A stretch of DNA of 64,000 nt, from NCBI RefSeq assembly GCF_024753205.1, contig NZ_JANUGZ010000002.1, positions 310,001 through 374,000 on the forward strand, in the 5' to 3' direction. This document shows positions 8,447 through 17,276 of the stretch, in pieces; positions within the stretch are counted from its first letter, which is position 1; each line of letters opens with the position of its first letter. Both the position numbers and the translations under genes were made by a program. The notes beneath the pieces are model-generated. The model ran no database searches and was not told the origin of the DNA. It worked only from the letters and a program-made list of their open reading frames with translations. This stretch comes from Massilia aurea. GTDB taxonomy: Bacteria; Pseudomonadota; Gammaproteobacteria; Burkholderiales; Burkholderiaceae_D.

Positions 8447-9502
8447 ATGCATTCAGGTTTTCTGCTGTCGCGCGCCACTGGCGCACTCGCCGTCGTGTGC
8501 AGTGCCGGCGCGGCGCATGCCCAGGTCAACGTCACGCTGACCCCGGCGCAGCCGGCGGTTGGAGGCGGCGACAACGTCCTGGTGGGCGTCACGCTGACCA
8601 ATACCTCGAACACGGTCCAGCAATTGCTCCGCTGGCGCACGCCGCAGCCGGCGCTGGAGGCGCCGCTGTTCGAGGTCCAGCGCGACGGTCAGCCGGTGCG
8701 CTACCTGGGCCGCCGCATCAAGCGCGCCGCGCCGGGGCCGGCTGATTACCTGCAACTGACCCCGGGCGAGGTGCTTACGCAGACGGTCGAGCTCTCGCGG
8801 TTCTACGAGATGAGCATCACCGGCAACTACACGATCCGCTACCGCAGTCCGGCCATGCCGGCGCCGGGCGCGACCACTGGCGCGGTGGTGGGCGAGCTGA
8901 CGTCCAACCCCGTCACGATCCGGATTGACGGCAGCAGCACGCCGACCCTGCAGGACGCCACGTCCACTGGTCCTGGCTTTGCCAATTGCACCAATGCGCA
9001 GCAAACGCAGCTGACAACCGCGATGGCGGCCGGGCGCGCGATGGCAGCCGACAGCCAGGCCTACCTGACCTCGGGCACGCCATACGGCGCGCGCTATGCG
9101 ATGTGGTTCGGAGCGCAGGACGCCGCGCGCGGCGCGAAGGTCACAGCCAATGTCACGGCGATCAGGGAGGCGTTCGAGAACAAGCCCGTCAAGATCGACT
9201 GCGATTGCGACGAGTCGTATTTCGCCTACGTCTATCCGGCGCGGCCGTACACGGTCTGGGTGTGCAAGGCGTTCTGGACCGCAGCGCCGACCGGGACCGA
9301 TTCGCGCGGCGGCACGCTGATGCACGAGCTGAGCCACTTCAATGTGGTGGCGGCGACCGACGACCACGTGTACGGCCAGGCCGCAGCGGCGGACATGGCG
9401 CGCAGCGCGCCGCAGCGGGCGATCAACAACGCCGATTCGTATGAGTATTTCGGCGAGAACACGCCGCGGCAGGCGACTGCGGCCCAGGCTGCCGGGGAGT
9501 GA
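8447..9502 (+). CDS. M35-family (deuterolysin/peptidyl-Lys) zinc metalloendopeptidase
   Basis: 351 residues: a signal peptide (ALAVVCSAGAAHAQ), an N-terminal beta-rich domain (about 27-155, including GRRIKRAAPGPADYL and GNYTIRY), then the catalytic domain. The aspzincin zinc site is complete: H293-E294-L-S-H297 and the ATDDHVYG segment, whose D306 matches the third ligand of the GT-x-D-x-x-YG motif. Cysteines at CDCDE and WVCKAF could form disulphides. The start follows CCGGAG. The gene ends 6 bp before vgrG and shares its strand, so it is probably part of the T6SS island. The Sec signal argues for ordinary export rather than T6SS delivery. A homologue of its N-terminal domain is encoded alone at 16683-17198. 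Confidence 0.9.
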   Translation: MHSGFLLSRATGALAVVCSAGAAHAQVNVTLTPAQPAVGGGDNVLVGVTLTNTSNTVQQLLRWRTPQPALEAPLFEVQRDGQPVRYLGRRIKRAAPGPADYLQLTPGEVLTQTVELSRFYEMSITGNYTIRYRSPAMPAPGATTGAVVGELTSNPVTIRIDGSSTPTLQDATSTGPGFANCTNAQQTQLTTAMAAGRAMAADSQAYLTSGTPYGARYAMWFGAQDAARGAKVTANVTAIREAFENKPVKIDCDCDESYFAYVYPARPYTVWVCKAFWTAAPTGTDSRGGTLMHELSHFNVVAATDDHVYGQAAAADMARSAPQRAINNADSYEYFGENTPRQATAAQAAGE

Positions 9503-9508
9503 TCGACC

Positions 9509-12316
9509 ATGACACTGCTCCCGACCACCCTTGCCGCGGCCTTGGTCAACTACCGGCTCGACACGCGTAACCGGCCTCTGCGCATGGTGCTGGGCCAGCC
9601 CGGCACCGCCGATACCAATGCGCTGCTGCCGCACCATGCCAGCGCCAGCGAATCAGTGTGCGGCGGCCTCGAGCTGCAGATTCTGTGCCTGTCCGAAAAC
9701 GCGACGCTCGAACTGAAGCGTTTTATTGGTCTGCCGTGCGAACTGCAGATCGTGACCGACCGAGGCAACTTGCGCAGGCTCTGCGGGATCGTCACGGCGG
9801 CGGCATCGGGTCACAGCGACGGCGGGATCGCGAGTTACAAGCTGACCGTGCGCGACGCGCTGTCGGTGATGGACGCGACGCGCACCACGCGCGTTTTCCG
9901 CGACAAGAGTGAGCTCGAGATCATCGAACTGGTCCTCAAAGAGTGGCAAAGAAACAATCCCGTGATCGCGTCGACCTTCGACTTCGATATTCATAGCGGT
10001 CTGCTCAACCGCAATCTCCCGAAGCGCGCGCTCACGATGCAGTTGAACGAATCGGATGCCAGCTTCGTGCGCCGCCTGATGCAGCGCCGCGGCATCGCCT
10101 GGTTTTTCCGCCCGGGCAGAACCGACAGGCAGCGTCAGGCAGGTGGCGATGTCGACGGCATCGGCCACTCGCTGGTGCTGTTCGACGATGACAGGGAACT
10201 GGCGCACAATGCAGCCGGCACGATCCGTTTTCACCGCGACGGCGCGACCGAGGAGCGCGACGCGATCACGCTCTGGAGCGCCGAGCGCACGCTGGTGCCG
10301 GGCCATACGTCGTTGCACAGCTGGGATTACCTGAACCCCGGCAAGGGCGGATCGACGACCAGTTCGCCGCTGCGCGTCAACCAGGGCAAGACCGGCAATG
10401 CGCTGGCCGCCGGTCTGGAACAGTACCAGGTGACGGCGCCGCACCTTGGCGACAACCGGCTCGACCTGCTGGCCATCAGCGATGCGCTGGTGGCGTACCA
10501 CGAATTCGTCGCCAAGTGCTTCCATGGCGAAGGCGCGGTACGCGACCTGGCCGTTGGCGAGTGGTTCGGCCTGACCGGCCATCCCGAGATCGACAAGCAC
10601 CAGCCAGAACAGCGCGAATTCGTCGTGACCGCCCAGCGCATCGATACCACCAACAACCTGCCGGCGGACGTCAGTGCCAAAGTCGAACGGCTGTTTGCGC
10701 GCAGCGGCTGGGACATCGTCCGGCTTGACGACACCGCCCAGGCGCTGCGCTACCGGTCCAGCTTCAGCTGTGTGCGGCGTGGCATACGGATCGTGCCGCC
10801 ACCGCCGGTGATTCCGCAGCCGCAGTTGCAAAGCGCGATCGTCGTTGGACCCCAGGACGAGGCCGTGTGGTGCGATCACCTGGGGCGCGTCAAGATCCGC
10901 TTCCCGGCGACGCGCGCACAGGAACACGCGGACGGCGCTGGCGCGTCGGGTTCGGATCGCGACTCGGCCTGGGTACGTGTTGCATCCGGCTGGGCGGGCA
11001 ACGGCGCCGGCAACCAGTGTGGCGCGCGCCTGCTGCCGCCCGTGGGCAGCGAGGTGCTGGTGGCGTTCGCCGGTGGCGATCCCGACAAGCCGGTCATCAT
11101 CGCCCAGGTCTACAACGGCGCCGCCCCGCCACCGGGCTTCCGGCGCGAAGATGGCCTGCCCGCCAACCGCTTTCAGTCGGGCCTGCGCAGCCGTGAAATC
11201 CGCGGCCAGCGCGGCAACCAGCTGCGTCTCGATGACACGGCCGGACAGATCAGCGCGCAGCTGGAGAGCGACCATGGGGCCAGTGAACTCAATCTGGGCT
11301 ACCTGACCGAACCGCGTCAGGAAGGCAGCGCCAGGCCGCGCGGTGAAGGGGCCGAATTACGCACCGAAGAAGCCATCGCACTACACGCGGCGCGCGGCAT
11401 CCTGCTCAGCGCCTGGAAGCTGCTGGGTGGCGGCGACAAGGGTGCGCAGCTGGCCCGTGACGATTATCTTGGCCTGCTGCGCGACTGTGGCGAACTGTGC
11501 GCGTCACTGGGCAACTACGCGGCGCAGCACAACGGGTTAGCCGTCGACACGGCCGAGCAAGAGGCGCTGCTGGCGCGCTTCACGGGGTGGGAAGACGGCA
11601 GCAATACCAAGCCAGAGGCGGCGCAGCCGGGCGAACCGGTGATCGCCGTGACGTCCCCGGCAGGAATCGGCTTTGCCAGCTCGAAAGCCGTGGTCAGCTA
11701 CGCGGGCACCAACGTCGACACAGCCGCGCAGCAGCACATGCAACTGACCGCAGGCCAGCGGTTCTCGGTCAATGCCGGCAAAGGGTTGTCGCTGTTCGCG
11801 CATCACGGCGGGCTGCATGCGATCGCTCACAACGGCAAGCTCCTGATGCAAAGCCAGCACGACGACACGGCCATCGAATCGGCACAGAACATGCAGCTCA
11901 CGGCGACGGAAGGCACGGTGACGGTCACGGGCAAGGTCATCCTGCTGGTGGCTGCTGACGGTTCGTTCCTCAAGCTGGGCGACGGCCCGCCTGTACTGGG
12001 CAGCAAGGCGCCTCTGCGGTTTCATGCACCGGATTACACGCTCGATGGGCCTGAATCGATGGCGGCGCAGTTTCCTGATTTTGGCGCCGGCGGTGCGGAT
12101 CAAAAACTGGAACTGCGCTATCCACGGGGCGTGGCGGACGACGACGGCGCCGAACCACTGGGCGCGCTGGTGAAGGACATGAAGATGCGCGTGGCGCTCA
12201 GTGATGGCACGAGCCTGGAGGGTGTCAGCGATGCGCAGGGCAAGTCCGAACTGATGGCACGTGATGCGATGCATCTGGCTGAAATCGTGCTGTCGCGCGG
12301 TGGCAAAGACCAATAG
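9509..12316 (+). CDS. vgrG: T6SS spike protein VgrG with C-terminal extension
   Basis: 935 residues, the tail-spike tip of the type VI secretion system. The gp27-like part (about 20-400) includes FRDKSELEIIELVLKEW and LNESDASFVRRLMQRRGIAW; the gp5-like OB domain includes WCDHLGRVKIRF and WVRVASGWAGNGAG, with PVGSEVLVAFAGGDPDKPVI; then a beta-helical DUF2345 region (MQLTAGQRFSVNAGKGLSLFA). The last 70 residues (MRVALSDGTSLEGVSDAQGKSEL) resemble a transthyretin-like effector-recruiting extension. It is followed 9 bp later by the Tle3-like lipase, its probable cargo. No T6SS structural genes are in the window, so this is an orphan vgrG island. Confidence 0.95.
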   Translation: MTLLPTTLAAALVNYRLDTRNRPLRMVLGQPGTADTNALLPHHASASESVCGGLELQILCLSENATLELKRFIGLPCELQIVTDRGNLRRLCGIVTAAASGHSDGGIASYKLTVRDALSVMDATRTTRVFRDKSELEIIELVLKEWQRNNPVIASTFDFDIHSGLLNRNLPKRALTMQLNESDASFVRRLMQRRGIAWFFRPGRTDRQRQAGGDVDGIGHSLVLFDDDRELAHNAAGTIRFHRDGATEERDAITLWSAERTLVPGHTSLHSWDYLNPGKGGSTTSSPLRVNQGKTGNALAAGLEQYQVTAPHLGDNRLDLLAISDALVAYHEFVAKCFHGEGAVRDLAVGEWFGLTGHPEIDKHQPEQREFVVTAQRIDTTNNLPADVSAKVERLFARSGWDIVRLDDTAQALRYRSSFSCVRRGIRIVPPPPVIPQPQLQSAIVVGPQDEAVWCDHLGRVKIRFPATRAQEHADGAGASGSDRDSAWVRVASGWAGNGAGNQCGARLLPPVGSEVLVAFAGGDPDKPVIIAQVYNGAAPPPGFRREDGLPANRFQSGLRSREIRGQRGNQLRLDDTAGQISAQLESDHGASELNLGYLTEPRQEGSARPRGEGAELRTEEAIALHAARGILLSAWKLLGGGDKGAQLARDDYLGLLRDCGELCASLGNYAAQHNGLAVDTAEQEALLARFTGWEDGSNTKPEAAQPGEPVIAVTSPAGIGFASSKAVVSYAGTNVDTAAQQHMQLTAGQRFSVNAGKGLSLFAHHGGLHAIAHNGKLLMQSQHDDTAIESAQNMQLTATEGTVTVTGKVILLVAADGSFLKLGDGPPVLGSKAPLRFHAPDYTLDGPESMAAQFPDFGAGGADQKLELRYPRGVADDDGAEPLGALVKDMKMRVALSDGTSLEGVSDAQGKSELMARDAMHLAEIVLSRGGKDQ

Positions 12317-12325
12317 GAGAGCGGG

Positions 12326-14578
12326 ATGGCCAACAAATATCCGAAAAGTGAATACGTCATCAAACGCGACAACGCGCTGCTGCAACCCTGTCGCATCAGC
12401 GACAAGGTTGTCGACGTACCGCGCGAGCAACCCTGCAACATCATCGTGGTACACGGCGTAAACGATGTTGGCACCAGCTATGGCGCAGTCGAGGAAGGGC
12501 TGTGCGCGGGACTGCAGGATCGCCTGCTGCGCAAGTTCAAGCCTGGGACGTACCGGATGCCTAACGCGAAGGATAAGGAGACGCTGCTGGATGATCCTGA
12601 TGCGGTGTTTTTCAAGCGCAACACGGCGCCCGACACGGATAGTCCGGTGATCCCGTTTTACTGGGGCTTTCGTGAAGTGGGCAATCTGACGAAGACTGTG
12701 AATGGCCAGAAGACGGATCGCAACGGCAATCGCCTCGACAAGGACCTGTCCAAGGGCGGCGGCCCGTTCGGCAATGCCACCAGTACCCTGCCCGACATGT
12801 GGAACAAGGGCATATATGCGCCAATCGATCCGGCCGGTGACCCGCTCCGGCCTGTCAAAAACGGACCGGGCCGAATGTACATGGTGCTTGCTGCACGACG
12901 CCTGGCGGCGCTGGTGGCGATGATTCGCCAGTATGAGCCGAATGACACTGTCAACATCGTCGCGCACAGCCAGGGTTGTTTGATCAGCTTGCTGGCACAG
13001 GCTTTTCTGATGGAGATGGGTGAGCGTACGGCGGATACGCTGATTCTGACGCATCCGCCGTATAGCATGGATGAAAAGATGGGCATGGCAATGCGGACCG
13101 CTACCTTTGTTACAGGTGACAGCGACAAGGCCATGGAAGGGTTTTACGACCTGATCGCCAGCAGACAAAACGTCTATGCGCGCCTGCAGACGCTGGTCAA
13201 TATTGTCGCCGGTGTTGCGAAGTCGAAGGGAACCTCACCCCTGTTCGGAAAGATCAGCGAGACCGACTCCTGCGGGATGGTGCACGGGCGCTGGAAGGCG
13301 GATGCTGATCGCGACAACCGGGGCAAAGTTTATTTGTACTTCAGCCCGGAAGACATGACGGTCGCTCTCGACAATATGCGCGGGATTGGCTGGCAAGGGA
13401 TACCTGACGCTGTTGCGTACTTAATCGCCCCACCACCTTCAAACAAGATAGACGTGCTCAGCGATGAAGCGAAGTTCGGGCCGTCGCCGTCAATGCTGAA
13501 GGTAGAACGCATGGCGCTCAAGGAAATGGGGCCCTCGTTCCGTCAACGCGTTTTTACAGGAAAGCTGCGAGCTGCCGCCGGGCTGGCGAAACCTGCGCCA
13601 GTGCTGATCGGCCAACCACCACATGACTTTGTGTTGCGACTGCCGGGAGAGGATGACCATGCCCATGTAGCATCCAGCGGACGTATGCTGCGTCAATCGT
13701 TACCGCAGGCAGGACAGTTCAGCCTCGACTATCCCGTGTATCGCTTTGGCATCCGAACAATCAATGGAGAAGCGCTCAAAACACCCTGCGAAGCCGATAT
13801 TTGGGGCAACCAAGTCAATCCAGACAAAATTCCAACGCATTCCATGCTCGCGCACCTCAAGCGCGAAAACCGCGGGCCCTGTGAGGAAGTCGATCCGATT
13901 GATGCCGCCATCGCCGTTGCGAGCAATAAAGGCCTGCTTGTCAAGACCGTAGGGCTGCCGGCGTCTGTTGTCGCATCGGTCGAGCGCGGAGGGGCTGATG
14001 ACGTCTCGGAGCAAGACCGTCAACGGCTGGAAGTCGCATACAACAATTCCCAATTCCGAGGCAATACCAACCCGGATGACATGTCGCGCATCTTATGGGC
14101 CACGCGCTACAAACATGTCATTTCCGCGCAGGTACAGGAAAGTCCAAATGCTGCAAGGCTGCGCTGGCAGCAGGAAGTCAGTCCGAAATCGTTTCATAGC
14201 GCGATTTTTGGAAGCAGAAAAAATCATCGGCGAATCACTACGTACGACTTATCGATCGGAAGTGGCAAAGCGGTAAGTGATCCGGCCTTCTATGCCTATT
14301 TGTGCGCGGTGGCGGATTGGCGGCTGAAGAAGACAATAAATATTAAAAAAGCACGTAAAGGTATTTTGACTTGGAGCGAATTCCTTTATTCATTCAGTGC
14401 CTTCTACGCAAATGAGCCCGATTGGAGAAGGCAGCTAATAGTAGGCAATGCCGACTATTACAGCAGCGGTGCGCTTCCACACGGACTGCCTCTGCTTAAG
14501 GGTGGACTTTGGGACATCGTCATCTCAGAAACAATCTCAGGCAAGCGCGTGATGTCCGCCTCGAAAGGAAAATCGTGA
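12326..14578 (+). CDS. T6SS lipase effector, Tle3-like (DUF3274)
   Basis: 750 residues with an alpha/beta-hydrolase fold. Near the N-terminus is IIVVHGVNDVG (H43), and the nucleophile elbow is VAHSQG with S215, a GxSxG variant with alanine first. The region around GMVHGRWKADAD and VYLYFSPEDMTVALDNM matches the DUF3274/Tle3 family from memory. These are antibacterial phospholipases delivered through VgrG. The start ATG follows AGGAG 9 bp after vgrG. The next gene is a Tla3-like adaptor, supporting the assignment. The 3' half (from about 13,450) is visibly poorer in GC, with AT-rich codons near 14,330-14,360, unlike vgrG. No signal peptide is seen. Confidence 0.87.
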   Translation: MANKYPKSEYVIKRDNALLQPCRISDKVVDVPREQPCNIIVVHGVNDVGTSYGAVEEGLCAGLQDRLLRKFKPGTYRMPNAKDKETLLDDPDAVFFKRNTAPDTDSPVIPFYWGFREVGNLTKTVNGQKTDRNGNRLDKDLSKGGGPFGNATSTLPDMWNKGIYAPIDPAGDPLRPVKNGPGRMYMVLAARRLAALVAMIRQYEPNDTVNIVAHSQGCLISLLAQAFLMEMGERTADTLILTHPPYSMDEKMGMAMRTATFVTGDSDKAMEGFYDLIASRQNVYARLQTLVNIVAGVAKSKGTSPLFGKISETDSCGMVHGRWKADADRDNRGKVYLYFSPEDMTVALDNMRGIGWQGIPDAVAYLIAPPPSNKIDVLSDEAKFGPSPSMLKVERMALKEMGPSFRQRVFTGKLRAAAGLAKPAPVLIGQPPHDFVLRLPGEDDHAHVASSGRMLRQSLPQAGQFSLDYPVYRFGIRTINGEALKTPCEADIWGNQVNPDKIPTHSMLAHLKRENRGPCEEVDPIDAAIAVASNKGLLVKTVGLPASVVASVERGGADDVSEQDRQRLEVAYNNSQFRGNTNPDDMSRILWATRYKHVISAQVQESPNAARLRWQQEVSPKSFHSAIFGSRKNHRRITTYDLSIGSGKAVSDPAFYAYLCAVADWRLKKTINIKKARKGILTWSEFLYSFSAFYANEPDWRRQLIVGNADYYSSGALPHGLPLLKGGLWDIVISETISGKRVMSASKGKS

Positions 14579-16389
14579 AAAATAGCCTGTCGGATGACTT
14601 CCCGACCGCGTTACCCAAGAAGTGGAAATATGTATTGGGAGCAGCAATCACTTTTCCGGTGTTATTCCTGATAGGGATCGCATTCGATCTCAGCGTATTA
14701 CGCCCGGATCTTGGCAACTTCAATGTGGAGACAACGATGGACAAAGTGCGTTGGTTCGGCATTCCCCTCATGGTAGTCATGATTTTATTCGGCGGAAAGT
14801 GGCTGTTTGACTCGAGTGCTATTCATGAACGCCAACGGGCATGGCAACAAAAAAATCATCAACTCAAGGAACAGGAAAATCTCGATAAGAAATCGGAACA
14901 ATCCCGGCGCGAATACGTGCTGGAAGTAATTGGATTGGGCGTTACGGTCGAACAGTACCGTCAAGGCAAGCTTTGGCAAGCGTTGCAGGGAGGCGAGCCC
15001 TACAACAGCATTCGTGAACCCGATCCCAAAAAATATCCATGGACCAGAATCGATAAAATAGGACAGACCGGCAGCCGTGCTTGCGACGCGCTGGAAAATG
15101 GGGCAGACCCATCTCCCATGTTTTGGGGTGTGCCAACCATGTATGCCGGCGGGCCTATCAACAACCCTGCAGAGCAGCCGAGTGCAGTCATGCCGATGGA
15201 AGGCCTTGCATCCAGCGCCGAAGGTACCGGCATGGCCTGGCACCTGTTCGTCACTGGTCCATGGCAGCTTGGAGAAAGGCCAGACCAGCTACTGGAGCAC
15301 GCCTTTGCCTTTTTCGATGCACATCCCGATCTTCCTTATCTCGTCCTGTTAAGTGCCGACGATGCAGCAGACCGCGGTTATATGCAGCTACCCGGCAGCC
15401 CCCCACTTGTCCGTGACGGGTACTACATTCCCGAGTACTCCGATGCCAGTGCGGTCTTCGTCCTGGCCCGGCGCGAGCGGGTCGAGCCACTGCGGCCCTA
15501 TGCATGGACCGATCCGGACAACAACTATTTGCAAGAAACCCTGCGCCAGATGTACTACCAACTCATGAGCACAGTACCCATGCGGCCAGAAATGAAAGCC
15601 GAGTGGCCAAATAGCACCAGACAACCCACCGTCGCCGAATGGCTCCCCGCCGCTGCCAAATTCGCCAAACACCCCGTCTTCGACCGCCCCGAAAGTACGC
15701 TCCTCGACGACTACAAGCGCTGGGCCAATCCGCCCCCGAAAGACTGGAAGCCTACTCCCTGGTTCCCGGTTCCCTGGAACCGCAACCAGCTTGCTGCATT
15801 CGACGCCCTGCCCTCGATGGGCTTCATCCACCGCCCCGTATTCGTCAAGTTTGAGGATGAAGAAGGCAAGCCGGTCAAGCGCCGCGACGCGCGCCAAAAG
15901 CTGCTGGAAGCGGGCTGGCAGCAGGCGCTGCAGACGCTGCCCGAAGCGCAGCGCGCCGCAGGCCCGGCGCGCATCATCGCCGCGTTCAACCACGACACCG
16001 AACAGAAAATCGCGCTGGCAGGCACGCTGCACGCGTATGCCGCGCAGGGTGGCCCCGACATCGACACCGGCAAGACGTCGCAGTTCATCGATACCGACCA
16101 GCGCATGGGCAATACCGGCGCGGCAACCTTCTTTGTCCAGATGGCGGTGGGCGTGATGGGCAGCTATATCGAGGGCGGCGCCTCGGCCGCGATCAATCTG
16201 CGCGATCCGACCGGCGCCAGCATCGTGTTCATCAGCCCGCCGAGCAAGGAACGGCGCGAGTCGCAAGGGGCGAACATCTTCAAGCACATCGTCCAGCCGT
16301 CGATCGATCCGGACAACTACAAGCCACCGACAGTGGCGGCAGTAATGGGCGCAGACCCAATCCCCGAACACGACACCGCAGCCGACTGA
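14575..16389 (+). CDS. Tla3-like adaptor for the Tle3 effector (DUF2875)
   Basis: 604 residues from a GTG start that overlaps the stop of the lipase gene (GTGA) and follows AAAGGAAAA. Two hydrophobic segments lie near the N-terminus (YVLGAAITFPVLFLIGIAF and WFGIPLMVVMILF), then a charged coiled-coil-like stretch (about 75-105). The long soluble part includes WHLFVTGPWQLG, LPYLVLLSADD, VFVLARRERVEPLRPYAWTDPD and a C-terminal domain with FNHDTEQKIALAGTLHAYAAQ. This matches the DUF2875/Tla3 family, which loads Tle3 onto VgrG in Pseudomonas aeruginosa. The 5' part is AT-richer than the 3' part, like the end of the lipase gene. Confidence 0.85.
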   Translation: MKNSLSDDFPTALPKKWKYVLGAAITFPVLFLIGIAFDLSVLRPDLGNFNVETTMDKVRWFGIPLMVVMILFGGKWLFDSSAIHERQRAWQQKNHQLKEQENLDKKSEQSRREYVLEVIGLGVTVEQYRQGKLWQALQGGEPYNSIREPDPKKYPWTRIDKIGQTGSRACDALENGADPSPMFWGVPTMYAGGPINNPAEQPSAVMPMEGLASSAEGTGMAWHLFVTGPWQLGERPDQLLEHAFAFFDAHPDLPYLVLLSADDAADRGYMQLPGSPPLVRDGYYIPEYSDASAVFVLARRERVEPLRPYAWTDPDNNYLQETLRQMYYQLMSTVPMRPEMKAEWPNSTRQPTVAEWLPAAAKFAKHPVFDRPESTLLDDYKRWANPPPKDWKPTPWFPVPWNRNQLAAFDALPSMGFIHRPVFVKFEDEEGKPVKRRDARQKLLEAGWQQALQTLPEAQRAAGPARIIAAFNHDTEQKIALAGTLHAYAAQGGPDIDTGKTSQFIDTDQRMGNTGAATFFVQMAVGVMGSYIEGGASAAINLRDPTGASIVFISPPSKERRESQGANIFKHIVQPSIDPDNYKPPTVAAVMGADPIPEHDTAAD

Positions 16390-16415
16390 ATCACCGTCAA
16401 AAGAAAGGCTCAATC

Positions 16416-16682
16416 ATGCGCAATATCATCAGGCTCGGCGACGCCACGTCGCATGGCGGCAAGGTTCTCAGCGTCAGCGCGCGGCATGTGAAGGTGGGCG
16501 GTATTCCCGTGGCGTGCGTGGGTGACACCTGCAGTTGCCCTATCAAAGGTCACAATGGCTGCAAGATCGTCAGCGGCTCGGCGCATCATAAAATCGATGG
16601 CAAGCTGATTGCCTTCGATGGCGACAAGACGAGTTGTGGCGCGACGCTGATTGCCAGCGCCACCAATTGCAAGGCGCCGTAA
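16416..16682 (+). CDS. PAAR-domain T6SS spike-tip protein
   Basis: 88 residues, a stand-alone PAAR protein that sharpens the VgrG tip. It shows the expected pattern: IIRLGDATSHGGKVLS, VGGIPVACVGDTCSC, KIVSGSAHHKIDGK and IAFDGDKTSCGATL. Several cysteines and histidines could bind zinc. It follows the Tla3-like gene by 26 bp, with AAGAAAGG before the ATG, and probably closes the plus-strand operon that starts with vgrG or the M35 peptidase. There is no C-terminal toxin extension. Confidence 0.92.
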   Translation: MRNIIRLGDATSHGGKVLSVSARHVKVGGIPVACVGDTCSCPIKGHNGCKIVSGSAHHKIDGKLIAFDGDKTSCGATLIASATNCKAP

Positions 16683-17198
16683 TCAGCGCGCGGCCATCCT
16701 GACCGTGTGCGAGAACTTCACCGGCAGCGCCGGGCTGCTCTTGATGCCGCCCGCGTCGAGCTTGCGCAAATCGGTCACCCACGGGCCGGCGTAACGGATC
16801 TCGTAACTGTGCTGGCCTGGCTTGAACGCATACGCCTGCGTGATGTCGAGCGTGTTCAGGTAGGTCGTCTGGGGCTTGACCTCGAGATAATCAGCAGCGT
16901 TCAGCGGGCCGCGTTTGACCATGCGGCCCGTGTAGGCGACCGTGTCCGTCAGTGAACTCAGCGCAAAACGGGGGGCGCTCAGATCGTCGCCCAGCGCGAT
17001 CTCGCGCGGGATCCATATCGGTACATCGCCCCGGTTCTCGATCAGCACCCGCACCTTGACCTTGCCGGCCCCGGTTTCCACTTCGAGCCGATGCTGGACG
17101 TTCACCTTCGCCTCCACGGCCTTGACCACGCCAACTACGCCGACCAGCGACAGCACCATTGCCAGCTTGGCCGCCGGCGAGCTTCGTTTGACATGCAT
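16683..17198 (-). CDS. Exported homologue of the M35 peptidase N-terminal domain; candidate protease inhibitor/immunity protein
   Basis: 171 residues with a signal peptide-like start (LAMVLSLVGVVGVVKAVEA) and a beta-rich body. Read against residues about 27-150 of the M35 peptidase at 8447-9502, it aligns over its length: KVNVQ against QVNVT, AP-x-F, V-x-Y-x-GR-x-x-KR, ADYLEVKP against ADYLQLTP, and HSYEIRY against GNYTIRY. It lacks any catalytic HExxH domain. The ATG follows GAGGAGT. It sits at the far end of the T6SS island, on the opposite strand and directly abutting the PAAR gene's stop. An inhibitor that mimics the peptidase prodomain in the periplasm is my inference. It could also be a degenerate peptidase relic. 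Confidence 0.72.
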   Translation of the reverse strand: MHVKRSSPAAKLAMVLSLVGVVGVVKAVEAKVNVQHRLEVETGAGKVKVRVLIENRGDVPIWIPREIALGDDLSAPRFALSSLTDTVAYTGRMVKRGPLNAADYLEVKPQTTYLNTLDITQAYAFKPGQHSYEIRYAGPWVTDLRKLDAGGIKSSPALPVKFSHTVRMAAR

Positions 17199-17276
17199 TG
17201 CGACTCCTCGAGGATCACGGCAGGCGTCACCCGCGCGACGCTGCCTGTCGATTATGACATGATTCCATCAATACAT

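Noticed and set aside
8447..9502. The M35 peptidase as a direct T6SS-delivered effector
   Set aside because: It has a clear signal peptide, so direct T6SS loading is unlikely unless the start is misjudged; kept only as an island-associated enzyme.
11537..13168. A 543-residue minus-strand frame across vgrG and tle3
   Set aside because: Spans a gene boundary of two clear plus-strand genes, and has no motif.
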